Counted from the stretch's first letter, positions 1 through 8,943 are shown. The stretch: 64,000 bases of DNA from Acidimicrobiia bacterium UBA4744 (GCA_002403855.1 DHIO01000026.1:190023-254022), one strand, 5' to 3'. Notes: a model not told the origin generated them from the sequence alone. A program made the numbers and translations.

Positions 1-477
1 GGACGAATGGCGGGTTGCGTGACCCAGAACATCGACGGACTCCACCAAGCGGCCGGCCTGCCTGAGGATCAGGTGGCAGAACTCCACGGGAACCTGCGCC
101 GGGTTCAGTGCACGGCCTGCCCGGCCTCCTGGGCGATCGAGGAAATCTTGGTGCGGCTCGAGGAAGGAGATCCTGATCCCACCTGCACGGACTGCGGCGC
201 CGTCGTCAAGACTTCGACGGTTCTCTTCGGAGAATTGCTTCCCGAGCGCACCTTCAAACGGGCCGTCGACATGGCGGCGATCGCCGATGCCGTGTTGGCG
301 ATCGGCACAACCCTCACGGTCTACCCGGCCGCCGATCTCGTGCTGTCCGCCGTGAGAGAAGGCTCCGATCTGGTGATCGTCAACAGGGGAGCAACGTTGT
401 TCGACCAACTCGCCGCCGCCACCCTCGACCGGCCGGCAGGTGAGGCCCTACCCGACCTCGTCGACGCCATCACGTGA
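1..477 (+). CDS. Sir2-family NAD-dependent protein deacetylase (5' truncated)
   Basis: C-terminal part of a sirtuin, which removes acyl groups from lysine using NAD+ and releases nicotinamide and O-acyl-ADP-ribose. The frame is open from the first base, so the Rossmann-fold N-terminus lies outside the window. Visible landmarks are the TQNIDGLH motif, the catalytic His in ELHGNL, and a four-cysteine zinc site (CTAC followed by CTDC about 40 residues later). They are followed by the conserved FGE region and the IGTTLTVYPAADL segment that binds NAD. The ATG at 7 lies inside the conserved core and is not the true start. The family assignment is secure; the target proteins are unknown. Confidence 0.93.
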   Translation, partial: GRMAGCVTQNIDGLHQAAGLPEDQVAELHGNLRRVQCTACPASWAIEEILVRLEEGDPDPTCTDCGAVVKTSTVLFGELLPERTFKRAVDMAAIADAVLAIGTTLTVYPAADLVLSAVREGSDLVIVNRGATLFDQLAAATLDRPAGEALPDLVDAIT

Positions 478-521
478 CAGGGGGAGAGTAGGTTGAAGCC
501 TTCCTGTTGGAAAGGCACATC

Positions 522-1229
522 ATGGCCGATCGCCCTTACCGAATTCCCGTGCTCCATGGAACCGTTCGCAAAGGCGCTCGAAGTGCCCGGGTCGCCCAGC
601 TGGTGACAAACCGACTGGCCGCACAGCCAGATGCCGAAACGCGCCTGATCGACATAGAATCCCTCGGCCTCGTCGGGAACGATGAGGGGACCAGCATCAA
701 GGATCCTGAGTTCTCGAGATTGGTCGACCAAGCAGACGGGTTGGTGATCGTTGCTCCGGAATACAACCACGGCTATCCGGCTTCCCTCAAGCACGCGCTG
801 GACACCAACTACTCGGAATACGTGCACAAACCGGTAGGCCTGGTCGGGGTCTCGACCGGGGCTCTCGGCGGCGCCCGCATGATCGAGAACTTGCTCCCCG
901 TTCTCAGGGCTGTCGGCCTCGTGCCGGTTCAGCGCGACGTGACGGTCGGCAACGTGGCCGATGCCTTCGATGGCGAAGGGAATCTCACTAATGAGGGCAC
1001 CCTGGAGCGCATCGACGGAATGTTGAGGGAGCTCAGGTGGATGGCCGCCACGCTCCGCCGGGGGCGGGAAGCGATCCCGGCAGACCCCGGCCGCAAGCCG
1101 GCGACGTGCCCCGGCTGCAGCTCACCCATGAACCAGCATGGCACGCTGATCGACGAAGAGGCGGGCGGAACGGTGGGTCGGGTGCATGCCTGCCCGTTGT
1201 GTGGGAGGAGCGAAGCGGAAACCGGGTGA
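522..1229 (+). CDS. NADPH-dependent FMN reductase-family flavoprotein with C-terminal zinc ribbon
   Basis: Flavodoxin-like oxidoreductase of the NAD(P)H:FMN reductase family (chromate/azo/quinone reductase type). The N-terminal phosphate-binding region reads HGTVRKGARS, and the family signature APEYNHGYPASLKHALD follows near residue 80. After the roughly 175-residue flavodoxin domain comes an extra tail of about 50 residues with CPGC and CPLC pairs spaced like a small zinc ribbon, which is not part of the usual family length. I chose ATG 522 over TTG 507 because GGAAAGG sits 6 bases upstream of it. It converges almost end to end with the DUF3105 gene (2-base gap). Substrate unknown; the zinc tail could serve in redox sensing or partner binding (inference). 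Confidence 0.85.
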   Translation: MADRPYRIPVLHGTVRKGARSARVAQLVTNRLAAQPDAETRLIDIESLGLVGNDEGTSIKDPEFSRLVDQADGLVIVAPEYNHGYPASLKHALDTNYSEYVHKPVGLVGVSTGALGGARMIENLLPVLRAVGLVPVQRDVTVGNVADAFDGEGNLTNEGTLERIDGMLRELRWMAATLRRGREAIPADPGRKPATCPGCSSPMNQHGTLIDEEAGGTVGRVHACPLCGRSEAETG

Positions 1230-1231
1230 GG

Positions 1232-1858
1232 TCACCCGTGCAAAGGAGTGCCCCCACGCACGTGATGATCTAGCCCTTCAAAAGTCCGGACGAACTCGCC
1301 GAGTTGATCACGCGTGGGTTCGTCCAGCTCGTCGAAATAGAACACCCGGCCCCATGCAACGGCGGCAGCCCGGCGCGCGACACCATCGGGATCGACGATG
1401 TCCTGGTACGGCATCATCAACAGGTTTCGTCCCTGGAACTCCTCGAGCGACTGACGAAGGCCGTCGACCAGATCCGGACATGAACTCCCGCAGCTGTAGG
1501 TCAAGACCACACCTCCGTCCTCGAGATTGTGAACGAAGATCTCCGGCGGCAGTTGGATATCAGACTCGCCCCAGTTGGCCAACCCCCCGAGGTGAGGTCC
1601 CGACGACGGCGGCCTGCTGTTGTAGGCAACATGCGGTTCGTCGATCGTGGCGAGGTGGTGGTTGCCCTGATCGGTAAAAGCCACACCCGGGGCCGGCGGC
1701 TGGATGACAACTACGACGATGGCCGCGGCGACCAGTAACACCGAACCGGCGCCCAGCAAGATCGCTTTCCGTCGGTTGGCCGTCTTGGTGGCCGCAGCCT
1801 TGCGGGCTGCTTCTTCCACCCGACGTCGCTCTAGCGCTCTTCCCTTGGGGCGTGCCAT
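1232..1858 (-). CDS. DUF3105 domain membrane-anchored protein
   Basis: A 208-residue protein with a basic, helical N-terminus (about 30 residues) and one transmembrane segment (roughly 33-52, ILLGAGSVLLVAAAIVVVV). The extracytoplasmic DUF3105 domain follows. The family landmarks YNSRPPSSGPH, NWG and VHNLEDGGVVLTYSC are present; the family usually has Glu-His-Gly where this one has Glu-Asp-Gly, and a nearby CGSSC pair could form a disulfide or bind metal. The family is common in Actinomycetota with no established biochemical role. ATG 1858 is preceded by GGAAG. It is transcribed away from the OsmC gene's 3' end and probably stands alone. Confidence 0.85.
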   Translation of the reverse strand: MARPKGRALERRRVEEAARKAAATKTANRRKAILLGAGSVLLVAAAIVVVVIQPPAPGVAFTDQGNHHLATIDEPHVAYNSRPPSSGPHLGGLANWGESDIQLPPEIFVHNLEDGGVVLTYSCGSSCPDLVDGLRQSLEEFQGRNLLMMPYQDIVDPDGVARRAAAVAWGRVFYFDELDEPTRDQLGEFVRTFEGLDHHVRGGTPLHG

Positions 1859-1947
1859 AGTCTTCCGGTGATACGTATCGAGTCGGCCGGCTCTCGGCCT
1901 TGAGATATCCCCAACAAAAGGGCCCGCGCCTCTATTCCGACCTCAGG

Positions 1948-1970
1948 CCCCTGCGATTCTGCTTCAGGGG
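1948..1970 (-). terminator. Hairpin at the 3' end of the OsmC gene
   Basis: CCCCTG (1948-1953) pairs with CAGGGG (1965-1970) across an 11-base loop, and the structure spans the OsmC stop codon. No T-run follows on either strand, so a role in termination or 3' stabilisation is only suggested. Confidence 0.25.
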
Positions 1971-2377
1971 AGGATCTCCTTGGTATGGGTGATGTCTGCA
2001 ACCGGGGACAACATCGCCGCGGCCGAGCAGAGTTTTGTTTCGCTGAGCCAGATGGCCCGCGCCAGGCGTCGCTCGTCGACCTCGCCCCAGACGCGGTAGT
2101 GCAACGCTATGTCGGTCCAGATGCGGGGCGGTTTCTCGGATCGTTGACCGGCAACCTCAACCTGCAAGCCCTTGCAGGGCTGTCTCATCTTCTCGAGCAA
2201 GTCAACGACATTGATCGCCGAGCAGGTTGCCAAGCCGACCAGCAGGAGTTGCATCGGACCGGGACCAGAAGCATCGGGGCCGGCACTCGAGCCCTCGACT
2301 CGAATCGACTGACCGGCCGTCGTCGTCACGTCGAAGGCTTCACCGGCGATGTGAGTAGCAGTAAGGATCTTGTTCAT
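1964..2377 (-). CDS. OsmC family protein
   Basis: A 137-residue OsmC/Ohr-fold protein. Family members are thiol-dependent peroxidases or detoxify organic hydroperoxides. The segment GPMQLLLVGLATCSAINVVDLLEKM carries the first conserved Cys of the fold, and the second Cys follows in ETKLCSAAAML, so both catalytic-type cysteines are present. The start at 2377 (MNKILTATH) is preferred over an upstream in-frame start at 2518, because the extra 47 residues would be low-complexity and would overlap the upstream synthetase gene. It lies 26 bases downstream of the ADP-forming acyl-CoA synthetase in the same direction, so the two are likely cotranscribed. Confidence 0.88.
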   Translation of the reverse strand: MNKILTATHIAGEAFDVTTTAGQSIRVEGSSAGPDASGPGPMQLLLVGLATCSAINVVDLLEKMRQPCKGLQVEVAGQRSEKPPRIWTDIALHYRVWGEVDERRLARAIWLSETKLCSAAAMLSPVADITHTKEILP

Positions 2378-2403
2378 GCCGCGAGTATGGCTTGCCGGTC
2401 CGC

Positions 2404-4503
2404 CTATGGATGGACCCGTACCCGCACATCGAGCGCAACCGCCCCCGATCCCGGAGCCAGGACTCGGAGCGGATTGATTTCGATCTCGCCGATGCGCGGA
2501 TGGTCGGAGACGAGCCACCCGAGCCTGAGCAACGCCTCCTCCACCGCGGCCGCATCGCCGGGCGGAACACTGCGATGGCCGGGCAAGCGGCGCCCGGCCC
2601 AGGTATGGGCCAGCAAGTACTCAAAGTCGGAACCGGTCGCCGGGGCAAGGGCAAACTCGACATCGGCGAGGCCTTCCACCTCAACACCACCCGAACCGAA
2701 CATGATCAGAGGACCGAAATGGGGATCGCGGATGCCGCCGACTATCACCTCCTGGCCGCTCTCTACCGTCGACTGCCCGTAGATCACAGCAGGGCCGGTC
2801 GCGGACCTCTTTGCGAGATCCGCCAACACTGCATACGCAGCCCGAATCTCCTCAGGGTTGGATAGCCCCAGCCGCACCGCCCCCAGCGCAGATTTGTGAA
2901 CCACGTCCGGCAGGTAGAGCTTCAAGGCCAATTCTCCGCCCAGCGCGCCGGCGAACTCCACTGCTTCGTCGGCCGAAGCCACGACCATCCCCGGAGGGGC
3001 ACCGATGCCGTAGGCACCGACAAGCTCGACCCCCTCCTCTGGTCCCAGCCAACCTTGAGAGGCGCCGTCCAACAGACCCGCCGCTCTCGACCGGTCGACG
3101 TCCCCAGGTGCAGGGAGAACGTCGACAACCGAGGTGACTGCTTCCGTCCGATCGGCAAGGGCCGCCAAGGCTGCAGCCGCACGTTCGGGAAATGGGAAGT
3201 CCGGAACCCGGGATGCTCGGAAGATCTCGATGGCGTTCCCGACGGCCCGGCCACCCATCACCGCCACGAGCACCGGTTTGGACGACGAGCGAATGACCGG
3301 CACCAGAGCTTCGGCAACCTGATCAGCCGTAAACATCGGCGGAGGTGGAAACACGACGAGTACCCCATCGACCTCGGGAGCCGATACGAGCGTCCCCAGG
3401 CACCGGGCAAAGACCTTCGGATCAGCCGACGCCAGCATGTCGACAGGATTGGCCAGACCCGCTACGTCGGGCAGGGTAATCGCCAGCTCCCGTCGGGTTT
3501 CCTCCGATAGTTCCGCCAGCACCAGACCACCAGCCTCGAGAGCGTCTGCTGCCGCAACTCCCGGACCGCCGGCGTTGGTGAGAACGGCCATGCGCCGCCC
3601 CGACGGCAGCGGCGCCCAGGCCAGAGCCCGGGCTGCGTCGAGCATCGCCTCGGTGGTAGCCGCCCTGATGAGGCCGGCTCGCCGGAAGGCGGCCTCGAAA
3701 GCCCCCTCTCTCCCGGCCAGGGCTCCTGTGTGAGAAACGACGGCGTTCCGGCCACCCTCGGACCCGCCTGCCTTCAGGGCGACGACGGGTTTCGTCATTC
3801 GAGCGACCTCATCCACAAACCTCCGTCCGCCGGCGACGGTTTCTAGATACATGGTCACGACCCGGGTGGCTTCGTCGACCGCCACCATCTCGAGTGCCTC
3901 TACCTCGTCGATATCGGCTTGGTTCCCAAGGCTGACCAACCTCGAAACGCCGAATCCCTGCCCGGCCGACCAATCGATCACGGCCGCGCAGATCGCGCCG
4001 GAATGAGATACGAAGGCCACCTCGCCGGGCTCCGGGCCCGGCGGAGCAAGGAAAGTGGTGTTGAGACCCAGGTGGGTGTCGATGATTCCGATGCAATTCG
4101 GACCCAACACTCGGATCCCGAGTTCCTGGGCAATGCCGACACACTCCGCCTCCAGGGCTGCTCCGGTCGGGCCGGTTTCCCCAAACCCGCCCGAGACGAT
4201 GATCACCGCTGTGATGCCACGCCGTCCGCAATCTCTCAAAACGCCCGGTACCAAACCCGCCGGCACCAGCACTACGGCCAGGTCGACCGGATCGGGTACC
4301 TCATCCACCGCCGCGTAGACCTCCCGTTCGAACAACGAACCGGTGAGATGCGGGTTGACGAAGTGAACGGCGCCGGAGAACTCGCCCCCCGCCAGGTTGC
4401 GGGCTGTCCCGTATCCCAGTTTCTTCGGATCCCCGGAGGCTCCGACCAGCACCACCCCGCGGGGGTTGAAGAAGAGGTCGAGGGTTTGGTCCGCTACGGG
4501 CAC
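2404..4503 (-). CDS. Acetate/acyl-CoA synthetase, ADP-forming (fused alpha-beta)
   Basis: A 699-residue NDP-forming acyl-CoA synthetase, which interconverts acyl-CoA + ADP + Pi with acid + CoA + ATP. Order of domains: CoA-binding Rossmann domain (residues about 8-130, VLVGASGDPKKLGYG), two succinyl-CoA-ligase-like domains with the phosphohistidine region FVSHSGAICAA near residue 160, then a C-terminal ATP-grasp domain from about 480 (ALKLYLPDVVHKSALGAV; GEIEINPLRV near the end). The start is set at GTG 4503, with GGAGGAG 9 bases upstream; an open frame continues to 5049 but is non-coding in character and overlaps the divergent gene. Complete fused architecture. The substrate (acetate, propionate or longer acids) cannot be read from sequence. 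Confidence 0.9.
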   Translation of the reverse strand: MPVADQTLDLFFNPRGVVLVGASGDPKKLGYGTARNLAGGEFSGAVHFVNPHLTGSLFEREVYAAVDEVPDPVDLAVVLVPAGLVPGVLRDCGRRGITAVIIVSGGFGETGPTGAALEAECVGIAQELGIRVLGPNCIGIIDTHLGLNTTFLAPPGPEPGEVAFVSHSGAICAAVIDWSAGQGFGVSRLVSLGNQADIDEVEALEMVAVDEATRVVTMYLETVAGGRRFVDEVARMTKPVVALKAGGSEGGRNAVVSHTGALAGREGAFEAAFRRAGLIRAATTEAMLDAARALAWAPLPSGRRMAVLTNAGGPGVAAADALEAGGLVLAELSEETRRELAITLPDVAGLANPVDMLASADPKVFARCLGTLVSAPEVDGVLVVFPPPPMFTADQVAEALVPVIRSSSKPVLVAVMGGRAVGNAIEIFRASRVPDFPFPERAAAALAALADRTEAVTSVVDVLPAPGDVDRSRAAGLLDGASQGWLGPEEGVELVGAYGIGAPPGMVVASADEAVEFAGALGGELALKLYLPDVVHKSALGAVRLGLSNPEEIRAAYAVLADLAKRSATGPAVIYGQSTVESGQEVIVGGIRDPHFGPLIMFGSGGVEVEGLADVEFALAPATGSDFEYLLAHTWAGRRLPGHRSVPPGDAAAVEEALLRLGWLVSDHPRIGEIEINPLRVLAPGSGAVALDVRVRVHP

Positions 4504-4690
4504 GGGTAGGTGCTCCTCCGCTGCTGGCACGCATGGTAGGTGATCAGATGATCGGCCACTCCCCATCCGATCATGGTTCCCGGGGTGGGTTGAACCGCGC
4601 TCGCCCTGATGAACGACTCTTCTTCTCCTCCTAACCGTTTGCTGACAATCGCCGGCGACGCTGGTCACGACGCAGAGAAAGGAGACAACC

Positions 4691-5161
4691 ATGCGTCTCA
4701 GGAAAGCCATTGCCGTCGTCATGCTCGTCGCCCTGCTATTGGTGGCGCTTTCGGCGGTCGCGCTTGCCGACGGCGAGGCCACAGTGGCCGGCAGCGGGTG
4801 GTTGGCGGCTCGGGGCACCGGAACCGCCACGCTCGACATGGGCGGCTGGATCAAGATGAGAGTCCAGGGAGACGTGACCATCAACGACTTCGACGGCAAC
4901 CTCGAGGTCCGGGTCGCCTCATCGGAATCCGCCCTGGACCGAGCCGACCCCCGACGCGGGCCCGAGATCGTGCTCGAGGATTTCGACGGGTACCTGGCGG
5001 CCAGAGGTGACCATTTCCTGTTGCGAGCCGACGGCTCGATGAAGTTCAAGGCCCACGGACACGGGTTCGCCTACCTGGAGGGTGAGGGGGTCTACAAGAC
5101 CCGGCGCGGCCCCGTCCGCTGGTGGGACGACGCGCTTGCGGGTCTCGACCTGGCCGCCTGA
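4691..5161 (+). CDS. Secreted protein of unknown function
   Basis: A 156-residue protein with a clear Sec signal peptide (MRLRKAIAVVMLVALLLVA, cleavage probably after the ALA near residue 26). The mature part is rich in short beta-like repeats with Gly and Asp (VTINDFDGNLEVRV and VLEDFDGYLAARG), suggesting a small beta-sandwich or lectin-like fold. ATG 4691 is preceded by AAGGAG at ideal spacing. It is divergent from the acyl-CoA synthetase, with a 187-base region between them that must hold both promoters. I do not recognise the family. Confidence 0.75.
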   Translation: MRLRKAIAVVMLVALLLVALSAVALADGEATVAGSGWLAARGTGTATLDMGGWIKMRVQGDVTINDFDGNLEVRVASSESALDRADPRRGPEIVLEDFDGYLAARGDHFLLRADGSMKFKAHGHGFAYLEGEGVYKTRRGPVRWWDDALAGLDLAA

Positions 5162-5254
5162 TCGTCCGCAGTCCTTCCCGCCGGTCGGCCGGCCCCTGCC
5201 CGTGATCGGATCCCGGGCGGGGGCCATCCTCCCGTAGCGAGTACTCTCTGTGCG

Positions 5255-6112
5255 ATGTATGAGCTCGAACCGGTCGAAAACCTTGTTGCGCCTGCTCTGA
5301 TCGTCGCGTTTCAAGGGTGGGTCAATGCCGGCAACGTGGGAACGGAAGCGTCAGATCACATCGTGGCCGAAGGCGCTGCCGTTGCCACTTTCGATCCGGA
5401 CGCCCTCTTCGACTATCGATCAAACCGGCCCATCATCGATTTTGTCGACGGCCGACTGGAAGAGGTGAGCTGGCCATACCTCACGCTCCGCCGAGCCGAA
5501 TACGCCCGCCGCGACGTCCTCGTGCTCAGCGGTAGCGAGCCGGATTGGCAGTGGAAGGCTTTCGGCCGATCTGTGGCCGACATCGCCACAACTTTGGGCG
5601 TTGTCGAGGTCGTGTCGCTGGGAGGCGTCCCCGCTGCGACCCCACACACCTACCCGACTCCACTCCTGACCACCGCTTCCCGGCCAGACTTGATCGGCCC
5701 AGATGAGCAGCTCCCGGAAGGCCTGCTGCGAGTACCGGGAGCGGCAGTCAACATCGTCGAACGGGCCCTCACTGATGCCGGAATCCCGGCGGTTGGGTTC
5801 TGGGCTCAGGTACCTCACTATGTGGCCGGCACCTACTACGCCGGGGCAGTCGCGCTGATCGACCGGGCGGCTCGCCATCTCGGCATCACCATACCCCTGG
5901 ACGACCTGGTCGACCGGGTTGCCGAACAGCGCCAGCAGTTGGACGCGACCGTCGCGGCCCAACCGGACTCGCAGGCCTATCTGGAACGGTTGGAATCCAT
6001 GGCGGCCGCCCAGGGCGAGATTCCCTCGGCCGACGACATAGCCGCCCAGGTGGAGAGATTCCTCCAGGATGCCGCCGAGGGGGAAGAGCCGTTCGGCCCC
6101 GGCGAAGGTTGA
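5255..6112 (+). CDS. PAC2 family protein
   Basis: A 285-residue member of the PAC2 family, related to the archaeal and eukaryotic proteasome-assembly chaperone 2 and widespread in actinobacteria. The N-terminal region (LIVAFQGWVNAGNVGTEASDHI) and the central VVSLGGVPAATPHTYPTP segment are typical of the actinobacterial branch. The C-terminal third is a predicted helical, acidic extension (AEQRQQLDATV to AAEGEEPFG) that may form a coiled coil. Function in bacteria is not established; proteasome assembly is a hypothesis from homology only. No proteasome genes lie in this window. Confidence 0.88.
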   Translation: MYELEPVENLVAPALIVAFQGWVNAGNVGTEASDHIVAEGAAVATFDPDALFDYRSNRPIIDFVDGRLEEVSWPYLTLRRAEYARRDVLVLSGSEPDWQWKAFGRSVADIATTLGVVEVVSLGGVPAATPHTYPTPLLTTASRPDLIGPDEQLPEGLLRVPGAAVNIVERALTDAGIPAVGFWAQVPHYVAGTYYAGAVALIDRAARHLGITIPLDDLVDRVAEQRQQLDATVAAQPDSQAYLERLESMAAAQGEIPSADDIAAQVERFLQDAAEGEEPFGPGEG

Positions 6113-6246
6113 TCACTGCGAGCATGCGTCGGAGGCCTGTGGCGCACTCCGCCGGCCGCAAGAACCGGATGAGCCGCACCCTTTCACCCTTCCGGCCATA
6201 ATGTCGGCGACAGTTGAACTCCATCCCGGCGAAGGTGAGGAGCTGA

Positions 6247-7692
6247 TTGAAGGCAATCGTTGTTGGCGCCGGCGGTACTACTCGCGACTTGCTGCGACGT
6301 CTTGGTGACCTCTGGGACGTGACCGTCATCGACACAGATGACGAGCGGTTGGCCCTTGCAGCCGAGGTTCGCAACATAGCAGTAGTTCGGGGGGACGGCT
6401 CGTCACGAGTCATCCTGGACCAAGCGGGGTTGCGCCAGGCCGACGCACTCGTGGCCGCCTCGAACAGCGACGCAGTGAACCTGGAAGCATGCCGCCTGGG
6501 CCTCGACCGGGGCGTCTTGCGGGTGGTTGCCGTCGCCGCCGATCCTGAACAGTTGAGCGACTATCGGGAACTGAAGCTCCCGGTCTTCTCTCCGGATCGA
6601 CTCACCGCGAGGAGAATCGAGATCAATCTCGAGCCGCGCCGCGTCGACTCGGCTGCTTTCGCTGACGGCATGGCCGAAGCAATCGAGTTCCGCATCGCCT
6701 CCGACTCGCCGCTGCGGGGACGGGCACTCAGGGACCTCCACTCTGAGAGCTGGTTGGTTGCAGCAATCCTGCGCGAGGGCCGCCTCATCGTCCCGCACGG
6801 CGAATCCGTCTTGCAGACCGATGACCGGGTCACCGTGGTTGGAGCGGCTTCCGACTTCTCCACGATCGTACGAACCTTCTCGACTGCCGAGGCTCGGTTC
6901 CCGATCGATTTTGGGAAACACGTAGCGGTGTGGATGGAGAGCGAGCAGGATCTATCCGGACCCGTTGAAGAAGCCTTCACCATCACTCGCAACAGTGCGG
7001 CCGAGTCACTGCTGGTGGTCCGACCCGACCCCGCATCCCTTCGGGATGAGTCTCAAGCCGAAGTTCTGCACCGGCTTGTCGAGGAAGCTACACAGGGCCA
7101 CGAGGGCGTCGACGTGGTCATCCGCGATGTAGATCCCGCCCAGGGCGAGGACCTGCTGTCTATTGCCGAGTCCGCCAACGTCGGTGTCTTGGTGTCTGCT
7201 CAGCCCGGCGGTGGACTGCCGGTGCGCAGGCGCCGGCTCGGCAAGCTTCTCAACGCTGCGTCCAGAGTGAACCTCCCGGTGCTCCTAGCCTCCGGACAAC
7301 ACCCCTACCAGCGGATTGTTGCCCCCGCCCGAGAAACTCCGGCGGGTCGGGCCGCAGGGCGAGTAGCCATCGACTTGGCCGTTCACGCCAACCTGCCGAT
7401 CATCGGTGTCGCGGTGGTACCCCCGGCCTTCATTGCCGGAGAGGACGTCAGAGAGGAAGCTCTCCGCGCTGTGGCACGACTCCGGGAAGAAGCGGCCGTC
7501 CAAGGTGTCACCGTGAGGCGCCGAATCCGCCAAGGCAATCCTGTTCGCGCACTTCAGGAAATGGTGGGTTCTGGTGGTCTACTGGTTCTCGGCTATCCGC
7601 GCCATAACCCGACAACGATGGTACCGGGCATCGTCGGACACGTCGTTGAACGCTCAAATTCTTCCATCCTGCTTGTTCCGTCCGAGGAATGA
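6247..7692 (+). CDS. TrkA-type RCK protein fused to universal stress protein-like domains
   Basis: A 481-residue cytosolic regulator. Residues 1-120 form an RCK/TrkA-N NAD-binding domain (IVVGAGGTTRDLLRRLG, VVRGDGSSRVILDQAG, DALVAASNSDAVNL). Residues about 145-215 form a TrkA-C ligand-binding domain (SPLRGRALRDL, HGESVLQTDDRVTVVGA). The remaining half reads as two universal-stress-protein-like alpha/beta units, the last ending in LLVLGYPRHNPTTMVPGIVGHVVERSNSSILLV. The start is TTG 6247, with GGTGAGG 6 bases upstream. It lies 15 bases before a Kef-type antiporter, so it is almost certainly that transporter's gating subunit, sensing nucleotide and possibly a second ligand (inference). Confidence 0.85.
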   Translation: MKAIVVGAGGTTRDLLRRLGDLWDVTVIDTDDERLALAAEVRNIAVVRGDGSSRVILDQAGLRQADALVAASNSDAVNLEACRLGLDRGVLRVVAVAADPEQLSDYRELKLPVFSPDRLTARRIEINLEPRRVDSAAFADGMAEAIEFRIASDSPLRGRALRDLHSESWLVAAILREGRLIVPHGESVLQTDDRVTVVGAASDFSTIVRTFSTAEARFPIDFGKHVAVWMESEQDLSGPVEEAFTITRNSAAESLLVVRPDPASLRDESQAEVLHRLVEEATQGHEGVDVVIRDVDPAQGEDLLSIAESANVGVLVSAQPGGGLPVRRRRLGKLLNAASRVNLPVLLASGQHPYQRIVAPARETPAGRAAGRVAIDLAVHANLPIIGVAVVPPAFIAGEDVREEALRAVARLREEAAVQGVTVRRRIRQGNPVRALQEMVGSGGLLVLGYPRHNPTTMVPGIVGHVVERSNSSILLVPSEE

Positions 7693-7707
7693 GCGAGGCG
7701 TTGGACC

Positions 7708-8904
7708 ATGGGCACTGCGATCGACCAATCAGCAGCAACCCTGATCCTCATAGCCAGTGCGGCTTTTGTGCTGCCCCTCCTCGGACGTCGCATTCGAGTC
7801 CCGGCCGTCGTCCTGGAGATCATGTTCGGGGTCATCATCGGTCCCGCCACCGGGTGGGTTGAGGGCACCGAACTGCTCGACCAACTCGGCGAACTCGGGT
7901 TCTTCCTGTTGATGTTCCTGTCCGGATTCGAGATCGAACTGCGGACGTTCGAGCGTCGTGGGATTGGACAGATCACCGCCGGGTTGGGCGTGTTCGGACT
8001 GACGGTGGTCGGGGCCTACTTGGTGGCTACGTCTCTCGGTTACGGACCCTTCATGACCTTCGTTCTGGCCACCACGTCTGTTGGACTGGTCGTACCGACC
8101 TTGCGCGGGACACGGCGAATCTCAACGCCGCTGGGGCAGGCAACCCTGATCTCTGCCCTCATCGCCGACTTCCTAACGCTGCTCGGTGTGACGATCTTCG
8201 CCCTCATCGAGGAGCACGGGGCGGGAGTCCAGTTGTTGGCAGTTCCCGGATTCTTCATCGTGATCGGCATTGCCTTGCTCGCCTTGAGAAGGGCCGCGTG
8301 GTGGTTCCCGGAACGTTTCAACCGACTCTTCGATCTGGACGACCCCGAGGAGTTGGGGATTCGCGCTTCCCTGGCCCTCATGCTGGTGTTCGTCGGGCTC
8401 TCAACGGTTCTGGGTATCGAGCCGATTCTGGGTGCATTCCTGGCCGGGACCATGTTCGCTCTCGTTTTCCGGCACCGGGGCGCTCTCGAACAGAAGCTGA
8501 GTGGTTTTGCCTATGGCTTCCTGATTCCCATCTTCTTCATCAACGTAGGAATCCAGTTCGATCTGAGAGCCCTGGGAGAACCGGGCGCCATCAGGGACAC
8601 ATTGGTCTTGATCGGTCTGGCCGTGCTCATCAAACTGGTGGCGTCGCTGGTGCTGCTGGCCCGTCGACTGCCGCTCAGACACGTGATCGCCGCAGGTACG
8701 CTGCTGTCGGCACGGCTGAGCCTCATCATCGCCGTAGCCGAGTTGGGAGTTCAACTCGATGTCATCGACCGGGCGCTCCAGGCGACCATTATCCTCCTGG
8801 CAGCTTTCACCAGTATCTTCGCTCCGGCGATCTTCCGGCTGATCGCCCCGCCGCTGCCGGCTCCTTCGATCCCTGCCGCCGACGACGAGGCTGCCTACCC
8901 CTGA
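7708..8904 (+). CDS. Kef-type CPA2 monovalent cation:proton antiporter
   Basis: A 398-residue polytopic membrane protein with about 11-13 transmembrane helices, typical of the Na+/H+ exchanger domain of the CPA2 family. Diagnostic stretches are GVIIGPATGWV, LGFFLLMFLSGFEIEL (conserved membrane-embedded acidic residues) and LIADFLTLLGV (the essential Asp). It lacks the C-terminal RCK domain found in KefB/KefC; the upstream TrkA-USP gene supplies one in trans. Likely exports K+ or Na+ in exchange for protons. Confidence 0.9.
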   Translation: MGTAIDQSAATLILIASAAFVLPLLGRRIRVPAVVLEIMFGVIIGPATGWVEGTELLDQLGELGFFLLMFLSGFEIELRTFERRGIGQITAGLGVFGLTVVGAYLVATSLGYGPFMTFVLATTSVGLVVPTLRGTRRISTPLGQATLISALIADFLTLLGVTIFALIEEHGAGVQLLAVPGFFIVIGIALLALRRAAWWFPERFNRLFDLDDPEELGIRASLALMLVFVGLSTVLGIEPILGAFLAGTMFALVFRHRGALEQKLSGFAYGFLIPIFFINVGIQFDLRALGEPGAIRDTLVLIGLAVLIKLVASLVLLARRLPLRHVIAAGTLLSARLSLIIAVAELGVQLDVIDRALQATIILLAAFTSIFAPAIFRLIAPPLPAPSIPAADDEAAYP

Positions 8905-8927
8905 ACGCCACTGCCGCCGCACCGGCA

Positions 8928-8943
8928 TCTTGCTTGCGCAAGA
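8928..8943. other. Short hairpin after the antiporter gene
   Basis: TCTTGC (8928-8933) and GCAAGA (8938-8943) are perfect inverted arms around a 4-base loop, 24 bases past the antiporter stop and upstream of the small gene at 9001. It is too AT-rich and short to call a terminator without a T-run, but its position suggests a 3' end structure. Confidence 0.3.

Noticed and set aside
4504..5049. N-terminal extension of the ADP-forming synthetase to 5049
   Set aside because: The extension is Ser/Arg-rich without domain similarity, overlaps the divergent secreted-protein gene, and a strong ribosome site supports GTG 4503.
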